From assembly GCA_009746045.1 (NCBI GenBank), contig RPFO01001860.1:1-56268 (forward strand): DNA of 56,268 nt. The letters run 5' to 3'. Made by a program: the position numbers and the translations under genes. Below, one piece after another: positions 1 to 8,973 of this stretch. Within the stretch, counting starts at the first letter, position 1. Each line of letters begins with the position of its first letter. Under the pieces are notes generated by a model. The model was not told the DNA's origin. It ran no database searches and saw nothing but the letters and a program-made list of their open reading frames with translations. The DNA comes from Mesostigma viride (taxonomy: Eukaryota > Streptophyta > Mesostigmatophyceae > Mesostigmatales > Mesostigmataceae).

Positions 1-119
1 CGCTCCAACAACTCCATGACCTCCGCTCGTCCCGATTCGTCCTCCTTTCCGCCCCCAAACAAATTTTCTCCCGAGAACGCGCGCGTAACGGGGACCGAAA
101 AAAAGCGCACGGTGCTAGT

Positions 120-935
120 ATGGCCGCGTTTCTCCCCGTCCCTCTCGTCCTGCCGCGCGATGCGTCTCCCCGCGAGACCCGCGACGTCTTGCGTTCCGTC
201 GAGGGCGTGTGTCGCTACCACGACCTCCCTCGCCCCTTTATCAAGGTGGTGAACAAGACCAAAGACCTCGTGGCCGAGCTCGGGAACGACGACTACGTCG
301 TGACGGAATTGCGGAAGGGCGAGTACTGTCTCCTGGCGTTGGTCCGCGTTCGCGGCGGTCGTACGGTCTGCGCGATCGTGCACGGGGATCGGAACGTGTC
401 GATCGTACGGATGCCGCCTTTCAAGACCAAACTGTTCAAGGGCACCGTCGCGGCCGGAGTGCTCGGAAGGGACCCTCTGGGCCGTTCCGTGTTCTACGTG
501 CACGACTGTCTCGCGTTCGCGCGTCACTCATTATTGCATCGCCCGTTCTTGGACAGGATGGAGTACGCGAGGCAGTTGGCGGACATGAACTTTCCGAGTG
601 TGGGAAGTTATTACATTCATACGTTTATTAAGTGCCTATCGTTCTTGGAAAGCAACGCGGATCACAGGGGCATGGAGAGTCACAACATGCTGTTCCTTCC
701 CCGCGGAGCCCCGTCTCACATGTCCTACGTGGCGGGGGGCGTTCCTATCCTGTTGGAGAACAAGTCGGGGGACGTTGAGGACCGGGGCTTCCTCACTCGT
801 CCCTCGCGCCCTTCCGGCTTCTCGCTCTTTTCCCTGTCGCCGCCTTCGTGGGGTCGTACGATACCAAGTACGCCAGTCGCAGCGCGGCCGTCGTCATGGC
901 TGACTCCCTTTTGGCTCCGGACTCCGGCGTTGTAG
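120..935 (+). CDS. Degenerate nucleotidyltransferase (mRNA capping-enzyme-like)
   Basis: The middle of the protein resembles the covalent nucleotidyltransferase fold of mRNA guanylyltransferases and ATP ligases. The segment LFKGTVAAGVLGRD then VFYVHDCLAF and HRPFLDRM (about residues 108-150) follows the family pattern GTLLDGE / F-x-x-(F/Y)DxL / RP-x-x-RL, and HNMLFLPRG (about 188-196) sits where DGLIFTP is expected. The KxDG nucleotidyl-lysine motif is not recognisable: the matching stretch reads TELRKGEY. So the domain is probably inactive, or the alignment is wrong. The start is the ATG at 120, the first one giving the conserved body. The last ~45 residues overlap the primase on the opposite strand and look like random translation, so the true end may be near 780 with a frameshift or truncation. 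Convergent with the primase gene. Confidence 0.45.
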   Translation: MAAFLPVPLVLPRDASPRETRDVLRSVEGVCRYHDLPRPFIKVVNKTKDLVAELGNDDYVVTELRKGEYCLLALVRVRGGRTVCAIVHGDRNVSIVRMPPFKTKLFKGTVAAGVLGRDPLGRSVFYVHDCLAFARHSLLHRPFLDRMEYARQLADMNFPSVGSYYIHTFIKCLSFLESNADHRGMESHNMLFLPRGAPSHMSYVAGGVPILLENKSGDVEDRGFLTRPSRPSGFSLFSLSPPSWGRTIPSTPVAARPSSWLTPFWLRTPAL

Positions 936-2218
936 TCGAGAACAGGCGCACCGACACCTCGTACGGGATCGGACTCGGCTCCGACCGGAACCCGCGACAT
1001 TCGTCGTCGAAACAGCGTTGGAACACGCCGTTGCGAGTGATCTCGAACCACACGTTGTTGTTGGCGTGGGCGCGGTCCACGTTTTTGCAGACGTGCGAGC
1101 GACTCCAGACCCAGTAGACGCTCGACTGCCCTTCGCCCTCCTTGAACACGTTGCTGATGGGGATCCCGCGGAGCGCCTCCTTGACGGCCGCGTACAGCCG
1201 TCCGTCTCGCGGCAGCGCGTTGCCGTTGTGAGGCGACGCGTGGGACGTGCGGACCTGGGGTACGCGGTCCCGTCCTTTCCGCGCACCCGGGAGCTCGACG
1301 AGCTTGGCGTCGTAGTACGGCGGGGGCACGAGTTCCACGGGTTCCTTGATGACCTCGTCGTACGTGCGGACGGACGTCAGGAACAATTGCTCCAACGCAG
1401 TGCGCTGGCCGCTCTCCTCCGCGACGTTGCCGTCCCCGTCGAGCTCGCGCAAGTACGTGTACGGTCGCTTCTCGTGGATCTTGCCGTAGGTACACCCGCA
1501 CTCCCTCCGTATCTTGCGTTTGCCGTCGCAGAACACGCAGGGACACGCCCCCGTCGACGAGCCCCCTTGCACCCGCCCTCGATCTCTTTCTCCAGCTTGC
1601 GCAGTTTCTCGGGGCACACGGTGCAGCGGACGCATTTGAACGAGAACAGCATGCGCAGGCCGTTGTCCATCATGACCGAAGGGTCCACGACGGCGTTCCA
1701 CGAGTTCCCCGTCCTGTCTCCGAACGCCTCGTGAGTTTGCATAGGATGTACCCCCTGAGTTGCAGCGCCCTCGCCTTGTTGATCGGGACGCCGGGCCAGT
1801 GCAAGTGGAACCCCGTCTTGATTTTCCCGTCCGGTTTCCTCTTCGTGGGCGCGCTGCAGATCACCATCATGAAGTCCGTGTCCTCGCGCTCCGTCACGGT
1901 CTCCTTGACGGCCGCGTGGATCAAGGGGATCCACTTGTCGAGGATCTCGTCCGTCAGGTCGACGTCGTCCTCGCAGTCCAGGTCGAGGAAGAAGGGGAAC
2001 AGGGGGAACGATTTCTGCTCGACGATGAAGTTGGGTCGGCCCGCCTTCGCGTCGCTGGCGATGAGTTTGTAGAACGCGGGCAGGTCCTCGTGGTCGACCA
2101 CCGCCCGCCCGCCCTCGAACCCGTCTAGCAGCAGATGGGTGTACTTCTCTCCCGGCTGGACGAAACAATCCCTCTCCTTGAGCCAGTTCGTGGCCGCGGT
2201 GCCTCTCCACGGACCCAT
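793..2218 (-). pseudogene. PrimPol/UL52-like archaeo-eukaryotic primase, two frameshifts
   Basis: Three reading frames are needed. The first (2218 to ~1740) carries FFLDLDCEDD, the metal-binding DxD-type motif of archaeo-eukaryotic primases, and GFHLHWPG, the catalytic histidine motif. The second (~1740 to ~1570) carries GNSWNAVVDPSV, GLRMLFSFKC and a CxxC pair. The third (~1570 to 793) carries a Cys-rich segment and NNNVWFEITRNGVFQRCFDD followed by EC, matching the zinc knuckle of human PrimPol and herpesvirus UL52. Together these identify a viral primase or primase-polymerase that would act in DNA replication initiation or restart. The ATG at 2218 is preferred over one at 2296 because it leaves a promoter-sized gap to the divergent adenosyltransferase gene. 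The two frameshifts mean either decay after endogenisation or assembly indels. Confidence 0.8.
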
Positions 2219-2275
2219 GGTCGTCGTCCAGAGAGAGGACTTTTTCTTCTCGCGAGGCGAATATATACCCTCCCA
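2219..2275. promoter_or_regulatory. Divergent promoter with TATATA box
   Basis: A 57-bp gap separates the divergent primase and adenosyltransferase starts. It holds a T-rich tract (2241-2250) and ATATATA at 2261-2267, 9 bases before the rightward ATG. An AT-rich box this close to the start recurs before several genes in the block (TATATAA at 7943-7949, ATAAT at 4886-4890) and resembles compact viral promoters. Confidence 0.5.
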
Positions 2276-2853
2276 ATGCCGATCTACACCCGACACGGCG
2301 ATCTGGGGAAGACCCGACTCTTCACGGGCGACGTCGTCGACAAGTTCGACTCGTACGTGGAGGCTGTCGGCGATGTGGACGAACTGAACTCGGCCATCGG
2401 ATTGGCCAGGGTGTTTTGTAGGAATCAGCGGATCAAGCAGGAGATCCTGCCGTTCCTACAGAAACGGCTCCTGGACGTCGGATCTGCCTGTCGACTCCAT
2501 CCGACGGCCAACCGCACCGGAACCGTTTCGATCCGGAAGGACAGTGCGTGAGGACGCTCGAGTCGTGGATCGACATGATGGACGAAGACCTGTCGCCGTT
2601 ACGGAACTTCGTGCTCCCGGGCGGGGACGGGGAGGCGAACTCGTGCTTGCACCTGGCCCGCTCCGTGTGCCGCCGCGCCGAACGATCCGTGGCGTTCCTC
2701 GCCTCGACGCACGAGGGACGCGTCGACGCGCACGTCCTGTCGTTCATGAACCGCATGTCCGACCTGCTGTTCGTGTGCGCGAGGATGGAGGCCGACGCGT
2801 CGGAAGTGCGTTACAAAAAGGGGCAGGCGAACGAAGTTATTTTCAAACCATAG
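2276..2853 (+). pseudogene. PduO/MMAB-type ATP:cob(I)alamin adenosyltransferase, one frameshift
   Basis: The N-terminal frame (2276 to ~2530) begins MPIYTRHGDLGKTRLFTGD and continues VEAVGDVDELNSAIG, the ATP-binding signature of PduO/MMAB corrinoid adenosyltransferases. The second frame (~2530-2853) carries LESWIDMMDEDLSPL, FVLPGGDGEANSCLHLARSV and MNRMSDLLFVCAR, the C-terminal signature including the HxARxxxRRAER region. Length (about 190 residues) is normal for the family. These trimeric enzymes transfer adenosyl from ATP to cob(I)alamin to make coenzyme B12. The two halves are in different frames, consistent with one base lost in a short T run near 2527. No B12-dependent enzyme is visible nearby. 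An unusual gene for a viral cluster; host capture is the simplest explanation. Confidence 0.88.
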
Positions 2854-2866
2854 TCTGAAGGACGAA

Positions 2867-3594
2867 ATGGCATCCGAAATCGAACCGGAGAAACCGTTAA
2901 GGGTCCACGTCCCGGGCCGACTCGATAGCAGCCCTCCCCCCGGGCTGTACAAGTCAGAGGACCGAGAGGAGGAAGAGTGCGTCGTCCGAGAGAGCACGTA
3001 CGATTCGAGTGACAAAGGGAGCGGGGGGACTTCCGACCCGGAGCGCCTGTGGACCTCGAAAATCGAGCGCCTGGTGTTCGCGTGGGGCCAGAAGGCCGTC
3101 GCGTATCGCCAGATGCACGAGATGGCGTCGACCCGCGCCATGTTCTTTTACAATCTGTTGGGCATTCCCACGATCGTATTGTCGGCGACTGCGGGCACGC
3201 TCGCGTTCAGCGGGAGAAAGTTCCCAACGTGAACATGGATATGTGCGTGGGGGCCGCGAGCATGCTCGTGAGCGCCCTTTCCGGAATACAAAACTTTTTG
3301 CATTTCTCTCAAAAATCCGAGCAACACAAACAAATGGTCCACAAATTCGCGGCGTTCTACCACACCGTGGACGCCGAGTTGACGAAACACAGGAAGCACC
3401 GCATGAACCCGTTCGACTTTCTGCAGGTGTTGCGACTCGATCTAGACCGGCTCGTGTCCGACGGGCCGACCATCCCGCCGAGCATCCGGAAAAAACACGA
3501 GAAGACACTCGAAGTGCGGAGGTGTCGGCGCAACTCGGATGAGACGGAGATCATCATCAGCGTGAAGGAGGAGGAGCGGATGGCGATTGTTTAA
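2867..3594 (+). pseudogene. SLATT-like two-transmembrane protein, one frameshift
   Basis: The first ~65 residues are acidic and disordered. Then WGQKAVAYRQMHEMASTRAM precedes a hydrophobic helix (FFYNLLGIPTIVLSATAGTLAF). In a second frame, MDMCVGAASMLVSALSGIQN is followed by a long charged helix with FSQKSEQHKQMVHKFAAFYH and later FDFLQVLRLDLDRL. An amphipathic helix, two TM segments and a long cytoplasmic helix match SLATT (SMODS and SLOG-associating 2TM effector) proteins. In bacteria these are proposed membrane-perturbing effectors of nucleotide-sensing immunity; the viral role is unknown. The frameshift lies near 3220, between the TM helices. Starts 13 bases after the adenosyltransferase gene. 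The family call rests on pattern recognition only. Confidence 0.6.
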
Positions 3595-3631
3595 AATTGT
3601 AGAAGTACTTATTGTACGGAGCGCGGACGAC

Positions 3632-3817
3632 ATGCGCGGTCTCTCGGTGATCGTTTATTTCTTCGTCACCTACGTGTTGCTGGTCTTCCGGCCGCGGTGT
3701 ATGTTCCAGGAGAACGGACGCCCGCTGCCCTTCGGAATCGGGACCAATCAGACGCTGTTGCCCTTTTGGATCGTCGCCCTCCTAGCGGCGCTTTACACTC
3801 GCTTGCTCGCGGAATAA
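3632..3817 (+). CDS. Small two-transmembrane protein
   Basis: A 61-residue protein with two hydrophobic segments, LSVIVYFFVTYVLLVF (about residues 4-19) and LLPFWIVALLAALYTRLL (about 42-59), joined by a polar loop. An in-frame ATG also exists at 3587, but the one at 3632 gives a protein that starts at the first membrane helix. Function is not recognised; small membrane proteins like this are common in large DNA viruses. The stop is 2 bases before the next ATG, so the genes are tightly packed. Confidence 0.55.
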   Translation: MRGLSVIVYFFVTYVLLVFRPRCMFQENGRPLPFGIGTNQTLLPFWIVALLAALYTRLLAE

Positions 3818-3819
3818 GG

Positions 3820-4065
3820 ATGGACACTCTCGAACTGCCGTGTTTCGACCCGTCCAGCGAACTGGAGGAGGCGTACGTCGGAGACGATCTGCCGGACGCC
3901 TTTGAGAGTCACTACCGCGACGACCTGCTGAACCTGTACCTCGCCCTTCGCGAGATGGCGAGCGCGTCCGGTCTCCCCTTCTTCCGCGACGCGACGTTCT
4001 CCAAGTTTTGCGATTTCGTGAAGTCGACGAGCACGCGCGAGAATATTCCTCCCCCTCTTTACTAG
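3820..4065 (+). CDS. Small hypothetical protein
   Basis: An 81-residue acidic protein beginning MDTLELPCFDPSSELEEAY, predicted mostly helical (LLNLYLALREMASASGLPFF) and soluble. It begins 2 bases after the two-TM gene and ends 5 bases before the DUF3179 gene, and the spacing supports it being real. No family is recognised. Confidence 0.5.
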   Translation: MDTLELPCFDPSSELEEAYVGDDLPDAFESHYRDDLLNLYLALREMASASGLPFFRDATFSKFCDFVKSTSTRENIPPPLY

Positions 4066-4070
4066 AAAGG

Positions 4071-4871
4071 ATGGACTCTCTCGTCCGAGGGCGTTTCGGG
4101 AACCCGCGCAACGTGATCACGCTCAATCGCGTCCCTCCGATCTTGAACCCGCTCATCAACGAACAGCCGCCGGCCGTGCTGTCTCCCGTCGACGAGGTCA
4201 TCGTAACGCCCGTGGGCCCCTCTCTCCTGGTCATCCCCCGCTCTATCATGGAACAGCACGAGGTCGTCCACGTGGTCGGGAACAGCATCACGTATTGTCC
4301 CTACACGGGATGCGCGGCCGCGTACCCGCTCCCGTACAGCACCACCGGGCTGGTGTACAACAGCAACGTCCTCTTGTACGACCACACGGACGGGTCGCTC
4401 CTCTGCCAGCTCCTGGGGATGTACGTGAAGGGTCCGAAGCGCGGGGTGATGATCCCGAGGACGCCGGCGATCGTGTGTCCGTACACGGCGGTGACGTCCC
4501 TCTCCCGCCCCGAGACGACCTTCGGGGACTTGAGGGGGTACGGGGCGAACGTGTCCTACGTCCACGGGTCTCCGACGGACGGGGGATACGATTGGACGGA
4601 CAAGTACGCGGAATACAGGGATTCGAGAGACGTAAAGTTCCCGGTCGCCGCGCCGTTCCGTCCTAGTGGCCGCGTGCATCCCAAGGATCTGGGATACGTG
4701 GACCTGTGGGACGACTCAAAGGAGTTCGTGCCCGGCCGGCCGGCGTCGTTCGGCGACATGACGGCGCTCTTGTCTCAGCGCCACTTCCCGGTTTCGATGT
4801 TCGCGTTCGCCCACTCGGCGTTCGAGCGCGAGTTGCGGGAACTCGACCCCCCGACGCGGTTCCCCATTTAA
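4071..4871 (+). CDS. DUF3179-like protein
   Basis: A 266-residue protein, start ATG 4071. Residues ~73-125 read NSITYCPYTGCAAAYPLPYS, TTGLVYNSNVLLYDHTDGS then LLCQLLGMYVKGPKRG. This matches DUF3179 of bacteria and archaea, whose hallmarks are TYCPLC(G), G-LYNS-(N/D)LVMYD, (T/S)GS-W-Q and G-A-GP. The function of DUF3179 is unknown; the conserved cysteines may bind metal. Here the second Cys of the CPxC motif is shifted (CPYTGC). The gene is intact, unlike several neighbours. It lies in a run of same-strand genes from 2276 to 6396. Confidence 0.7.
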   Translation: MDSLVRGRFGNPRNVITLNRVPPILNPLINEQPPAVLSPVDEVIVTPVGPSLLVIPRSIMEQHEVVHVVGNSITYCPYTGCAAAYPLPYSTTGLVYNSNVLLYDHTDGSLLCQLLGMYVKGPKRGVMIPRTPAIVCPYTAVTSLSRPETTFGDLRGYGANVSYVHGSPTDGGYDWTDKYAEYRDSRDVKFPVAAPFRPSGRVHPKDLGYVDLWDDSKEFVPGRPASFGDMTALLSQRHFPVSMFAFAHSAFERELRELDPPTRFPI

Positions 4872-4888
4872 TCTGCGCGTACTTTATA

Positions 4889-6166
4889 ATGGGGAAGGAG
4901 CTCTTGATCTTCGCGATCATCACCATGGCCGTGCTGGCCATCGCGTACTTGAGCGTGACCACCACCTCCGCCGACGAGAAGGACGCCGACGAGAAGGACG
5001 AGAAGCCAGTCGCCGCCGCCGCCGCCGCCGCAGAGGAAGGGGACTCGCCGGCAATGAAGGAGTCGGAGGAGGCGGATCCCGTCGCGATGGTGGTCGTCAA
5101 GTTGCCGGAGGAGATGACGAACGAGGAGCTGGCCAAGGAGCGGGCGCGACTGCTCGCTCTGAACAACGGGAACGAGAACGCCGAGGCCGTCAAGCGCATC
5201 CAGGCGTACATCGAGGCGCGCGAGATCGAGCAGAGCGCGTTTCCGACGGCGGCGGACATAGCGGGCGCGGACGGGGACCGTCAGACGGGGCTGGAGAAGG
5301 CCAGCGCGCAGACCCTGACGTTCCTCGAGAGGGCGTATCGCGAGACCTTGCGGTTCTCGCACGACACGTCCGCGTTGCGTCCGAGCGCGCGAGGCGTCAA
5401 TCTCATCAAAGACCGGCTGCTGGAGTGCGTGGAGAAGACGCTCAACGACGAGGAGACGCGTCTGCGCGCCGTCCGCGACGCCCTGACGAAAGACACGTCG
5501 GTGCGCAAGGCGGCCAACGACGCGCTCAACCGGTACAAGGAGCAGTGGCGACCCGCCTACGACACGTTCGAGGCCTATCTAGAAGGCGACCGAGCGCGCC
5601 GCGCGCCAAACGTCATGATCTCCTTCCTCATGAACATGGGCATACAAGGGGAGATCGCGAGCTACGTCGAGAACCCGTACTCGTTCGTGCGTCTCAACGT
5701 GGCGGGGAACACGCCCAAGGTGCTCGAATGGCTCTTGAGCGAGCGGTATAAGCAGGACAACGCGGGGTCCAAGGCCCTGCGGCCCATCGTGGACGGCGAC
5801 AGCAACGCCATGAAGAACAACCTCAAGAACGCTAGTCACAAGGCGATGGACGAGGAGGCGGTCCGACTGCGCAAGAGCCACGACGAGCACAACGCCGCCG
5901 ACATCAGCGGGAAGGCCGCCAAGAAGCTGCTGCTGGACGATTTCCTGCGCCAGAAACGTGCGGCCGAGGCCGCCTACGGTGACGCGATCGACGCCGAGCC
6001 GCGCGGCGTCATGTTCGACTTCCTGTGGACAACGCAGGAGATCTCCAAAATGAGTGTAGACGACATTTCAAAATTGGTCGCGAATCCGGCCGAATGGGTG
6101 CAGCGGTCCGCGGACAACGCGAAACGCATGCGGACGTTTATTTTCACGAACGAATATTTTCGTTGA
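4889..6166 (+). CDS. Membrane-anchored helical protein of unknown function
   Basis: A 425-residue protein starting at ATG 4889, right after an AT-rich motif (4881-4890). A single N-terminal hydrophobic segment (LLIFAIITMAVLAIAYL, residues ~4-20) is followed by an acidic, Ala-rich linker with an A8 run (about residues 43-50) and a long charged, mostly helical region to the end. This suggests a signal-anchored protein with a large helical domain on one side of the membrane. No enzymatic motif is seen. It could be a virion membrane or structural protein, which is inference from layout only. Intact and in frame. Confidence 0.6.
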   Translation: MGKELLIFAIITMAVLAIAYLSVTTTSADEKDADEKDEKPVAAAAAAAEEGDSPAMKESEEADPVAMVVVKLPEEMTNEELAKERARLLALNNGNENAEAVKRIQAYIEAREIEQSAFPTAADIAGADGDRQTGLEKASAQTLTFLERAYRETLRFSHDTSALRPSARGVNLIKDRLLECVEKTLNDEETRLRAVRDALTKDTSVRKAANDALNRYKEQWRPAYDTFEAYLEGDRARRAPNVMISFLMNMGIQGEIASYVENPYSFVRLNVAGNTPKVLEWLLSERYKQDNAGSKALRPIVDGDSNAMKNNLKNASHKAMDEEAVRLRKSHDEHNAADISGKAAKKLLLDDFLRQKRAAEAAYGDAIDAEPRGVMFDFLWTTQEISKMSVDDISKLVANPAEWVQRSADNAKRMRTFIFTNEYFR

Positions 6167-6183
6167 TGTGTATGAATTAAGAA

Positions 6184-6396
6184 ATGAATGACCTTTACGC
6201 AATCTTGCTGACTCTCGTGGGAGTGATGGTGATATGGTTCGGGACGTCCATGATCCCCAAGAACCCCAAACAATCCTCTACATTGCAAAATCTTCCCAGC
6301 CGCGTGTTCATTGCGGGGGGCATGCTCGCGTGCATCCCGGGCGCCATCGCGGCCTTCCGTTTCGCACGGGAACGGATGGCTAGTTCCAAAACGTGA
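6184..6396 (+). CDS. Small two-transmembrane protein
   Basis: A 70-residue protein with an N-terminal hydrophobic helix (YAILLTLVGVMVIWFGTSMI) and a second one (VFIAGGMLACIPGAIAAFRF) ending in a basic tail (RERMASSKT). It starts 17 bases after the upstream stop and overlaps the end of the convergent nuclease gene by 17 bases, again showing viral-type packing. No family is recognised. Confidence 0.55.
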   Translation: MNDLYAILLTLVGVMVIWFGTSMIPKNPKQSSTLQNLPSRVFIAGGMLACIPGAIAAFRFARERMASSKT

Positions 6397-7264
6397 AGTT
6401 CGCTAGAGATGTGACTTCTTCCACCTCCTTCTCCTTTTTCTCGACGACCGGGGCAGGCAGAGCCCGCGGGGGTTTGTCGATAAACGGGAACGGCTCCTCC
6501 TGTTTCGGTCCGATGTCGAGGTCGACCTCCACTCCCGCCCGTCGAGTCCTCTTGCCGCTCCCCCGCGACGAAGCCGTCGACCGATCCGAGTCCGACCCGG
6601 ACCCCGAGCCGGCGAACGCGCCCGTCTTGTCCAGGTACTCGAGCCCGCCCTTGGCGTCGATCTCGACCCAGTCGTTGCGGAACTTTTGCATGACCGGGAA
6701 GTAGCGCCGAAACCAGCCTCGATCCCGTTTCATCTCCAAGATGTCGAGCACCTGCTCGCTCCACGTCGTCGGCGGCGAGTACTGCACGAAATGGGCCACC
6801 TCCAGGTTCAGGATCTCCAATAGCACCTGCACTTGGGGGACGTAGTACTTCGGACACTCGTGCGTGATCTTGCGGCGGAGGGGACACTTGATCTCGATCA
6901 GGATGCCGTCCGTGGTCACTCGGTCCGGGCTCCCTCCCAGCCAGGGATGCAGCGGATGCGCGATCAGGCCGAACTCGAGACACGTTTTCCCCGTCACCTT
7001 TTCGTACTCGCGCGCGGCGACGTCCTCGTTGTCGTTGCCCCATTTCGTGGCGGCGTTGCCCGCGAAGGCGTAGCGCGAGTCCCCGAGTTTCTTGCGCAAC
7101 AGTTTCTCGCGACTCTGGTACGGGTTGCAACCGATGGCGGCCGCCAGGTCGGACGCGGTCAGCATCTTGTCGCGGATGGCGAACCATTCCGGACTGCGCT
7201 GGGGCGGCGTCCGGATCTTGAGCAGTTCCAGGACCGCCGGGTGGACGTAGGTGTTTTTCTCCAT
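6380..7264 (-). CDS. YqaJ-type viral recombinase/exonuclease
   Basis: A 294-residue protein. SPEWFAIRDKMLTASDLAAA then IGCNPYQS (residues ~23-52) is the N-terminal signature of YqaJ/lambda-exonuclease-fold nucleases. GGSPDRVTTDGILIEIKCPL (about residues 119-138) supplies the D...ExK metal-binding catalytic motif. PKYYVPQVQVLLEILNLE matches the Q-containing helix. These enzymes resect double-stranded DNA ends for single-strand-annealing recombination and are widespread in large DNA viruses. The C-terminal ~75 residues are Ser/Gly/charged and disordered. The frame is intact. It lies head-to-tail with the resolvase gene, giving a recombination pair on the same strand. Confidence 0.85.
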   Translation of the reverse strand: MEKNTYVHPAVLELLKIRTPPQRSPEWFAIRDKMLTASDLAAAIGCNPYQSREKLLRKKLGDSRYAFAGNAATKWGNDNEDVAAREYEKVTGKTCLEFGLIAHPLHPWLGGSPDRVTTDGILIEIKCPLRRKITHECPKYYVPQVQVLLEILNLEVAHFVQYSPPTTWSEQVLDILEMKRDRGWFRRYFPVMQKFRNDWVEIDAKGGLEYLDKTGAFAGSGSGSDSDRSTASSRGSGKRTRRAGVEVDLDIGPKQEEPFPFIDKPPRALPAPVVEKKEKEVEEVTSLANFTFWN

Positions 7265-7319
7265 CGAGAAAAGTGCTCGTTACCCGTCGGCAAAAAAGAG
7301 GACGATCGCCAAACGCGCG

Positions 7320-7915
7320 TCAGAGGGTGACCTCCCTCGTCGCCGGTCGCTCCTCGACCAGTTTCGACAGGCCCTGCAGGAAGGCGTCGGCGGCGTCGTC
7401 CTTCTTGTGGAGGGAGTGGAAGTACTTGACGTGAACGGGGTACTGCTCCAGGATCTTGGCGGTGTGCTCGATGGCGACCTTCTTGTTGTACCGGTACCGG
7501 TTCCTTATATTGCATTCGACCGGGGGCCCGTGTAGACGTGCAGTTTCCGTGACGGCGATACGAACTCCACTTTCATCTTTGGGAACTCGTCCGTGTCGGT
7601 TGGACGGTAGAGCAGATGCGTCTCGAAGAAGGACTGGATGACGTGGCTGATCACTTTCATCTTGACGTTGGTCTTGGTCTGCCGCTCGATGAGGACCTTA
7701 TCCGCGACGCAGAACGACCCGATGCGACGGAACAGTTCGGCGGGCAGTTTCTTGCACGCCTCTTCGAGCGACGCCGCGTCGAGATCGATGACTTCCCAGT
7801 TCAAGATCTCGAAGCGGGCGTTTCCGGCGTACTCGTTGGGCGGCCCTTCGCAGTGTTGCAGGGTGCAGTAGGCTAGGTTGGTGATGCCGACGTCAAAACT
7901 CAGGTAGATCGTCAT
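7320..7915 (-). pseudogene. Poxvirus A22/RuvC-like Holliday-junction resolvase, one frameshift
   Basis: The N-terminal frame (7915 to ~7510) begins MTIYLSFDVGITNLAYC, giving the first catalytic Asp of the RuvC fold, and carries KVLIERQTKTN with the catalytic Glu. The C-terminal frame (~7510 to 7320) carries YNKKVAIEHTAKILEQY and HKKDDAADAFLQGLSKL, the DxxD-type final motif of poxviral and NCLDV resolvases. All four acidic positions are present across the two frames, but a one-base shift near 7505-7515 separates them. Product about 197 residues, normal for the family. It would resolve branched DNA during genome replication or packaging. Confidence 0.85.
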
Positions 7916-7951
7916 ATCGGACGTTATTTTCCGATACTACGATATATAAGA
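7916..7951. promoter_or_regulatory. Divergent AT-rich promoter
   Basis: A 36-bp gap between the resolvase start and the next rightward ATG. It contains TATATAA (7943-7949) ending two bases before the ATG at 7952, like the box at 2261-2267. Confidence 0.45.
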
Positions 7952-8082
7952 ATGCTCCCGGTGAACGTGCCTCCCAACGCCTTTTCGTACGCGGACTTCG
8001 TGGGCGGGTCGTCGGTCGCGGTGGGCCGTACGACGGACAAACAAGTTGCGGACGGGGCGTTCCCGGTGTACCGCACGTTCCT

Positions 8083-8890
8083 TGTTAGGGATATTATATC
8101 CACCTGGCCACAATATATCCCAGCCTGATTTATTTCTTGTTGGATTTATTCCTTATGGACTGGGAATTTGATAGCTATGATGAGCTAGATGGAACAGGCT
8201 CAATGAGCTGATCAATATTCATGTGCCATAGTCCTATACTTGGACATGGATGACTTGTACCCTGAGTCAGCCTAGTAGCATCACGTATTTGATTGACAAG
8301 TGGTGCTATGGCCTATTGGACAAGTGTTTGGTCCATGAGCTGACAAGTGTTGGAAGCTCATGATGACACATGTTATGACTTACATGATGACAAGTGGGTA
8401 GACTCATTGCATGACACTTGTCACTCCAAGGAGAAGAGATGTGTCACTTTATTAATCATGTTATGTGGCACATTATTACGTAGACACTTGGCATCTAGCT
8501 ATTATGCCAGCTCATTGGATCATGTCTAGAATGTTCTAGGAATGTTCTAAGAATATGCCAGGAATATTCCTGGAATATACTGAGAATATGCTGGGAATAT
8601 GCTAGGAATATGCTAGGATGTTTCTACAAGCTTCTGTGATGATGTCATTGCTGATGTCATCCTTCCTAGCCTAAAAGGTATAAAAGGAAACTGCCCCCTA
8701 AGGGCAGGTACCTCCATTCAACCTCCATTCAAGCTCTTCTCCAACTATTATATTCTAATAAAGCCATTTATTCTTCCACGTAAATTGTCTTCAACCTCTC
8801 TTTCTTTCAGCACCTGCAAGGTGTGTGGGTAGCAAGGCCAAGCACAAGGCATTGTGTAAAACCCATTAGTCTCCTCTCCCAATTCAAACA
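8083..8890 (+). repeat. 5' LTR
   Basis: An 808-bp LTR. It contains a TATA box (TATAAAAG, 8679-8686) and a polyadenylation signal (AATAAA, 8757-8762). The U3 part is rich in short repeats of the type ACAAGTG and in clustered GGAATATNC/CTAGGAATATG elements (about 8525-8620) that could bind transcription factors. Confidence 0.93.
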
Positions 8891-8902
8891 TGGTATCGGA
8901 GG
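8891..8902 (+). promoter_or_regulatory. Primer-binding site
   Basis: TGGTATCGGAGG directly abuts the 5' LTR and resembles the initiator-Met-tRNA primer site (TGGTATC-GAG) common in copia elements. Confidence 0.75.
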
Positions 8903-8973
8903 TTTGTTACTGAGGAACAAGAAGACCACTGTGAACCCAGAGACATCCAGTTCCATTGGCGACTGAAGACACC

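Noticed and set aside
725-1546. Arg-rich ORFs overlapping the primase in other frames
   Set aside because: High-GC shadow frames; the conserved primase motifs lie in the chosen frames.
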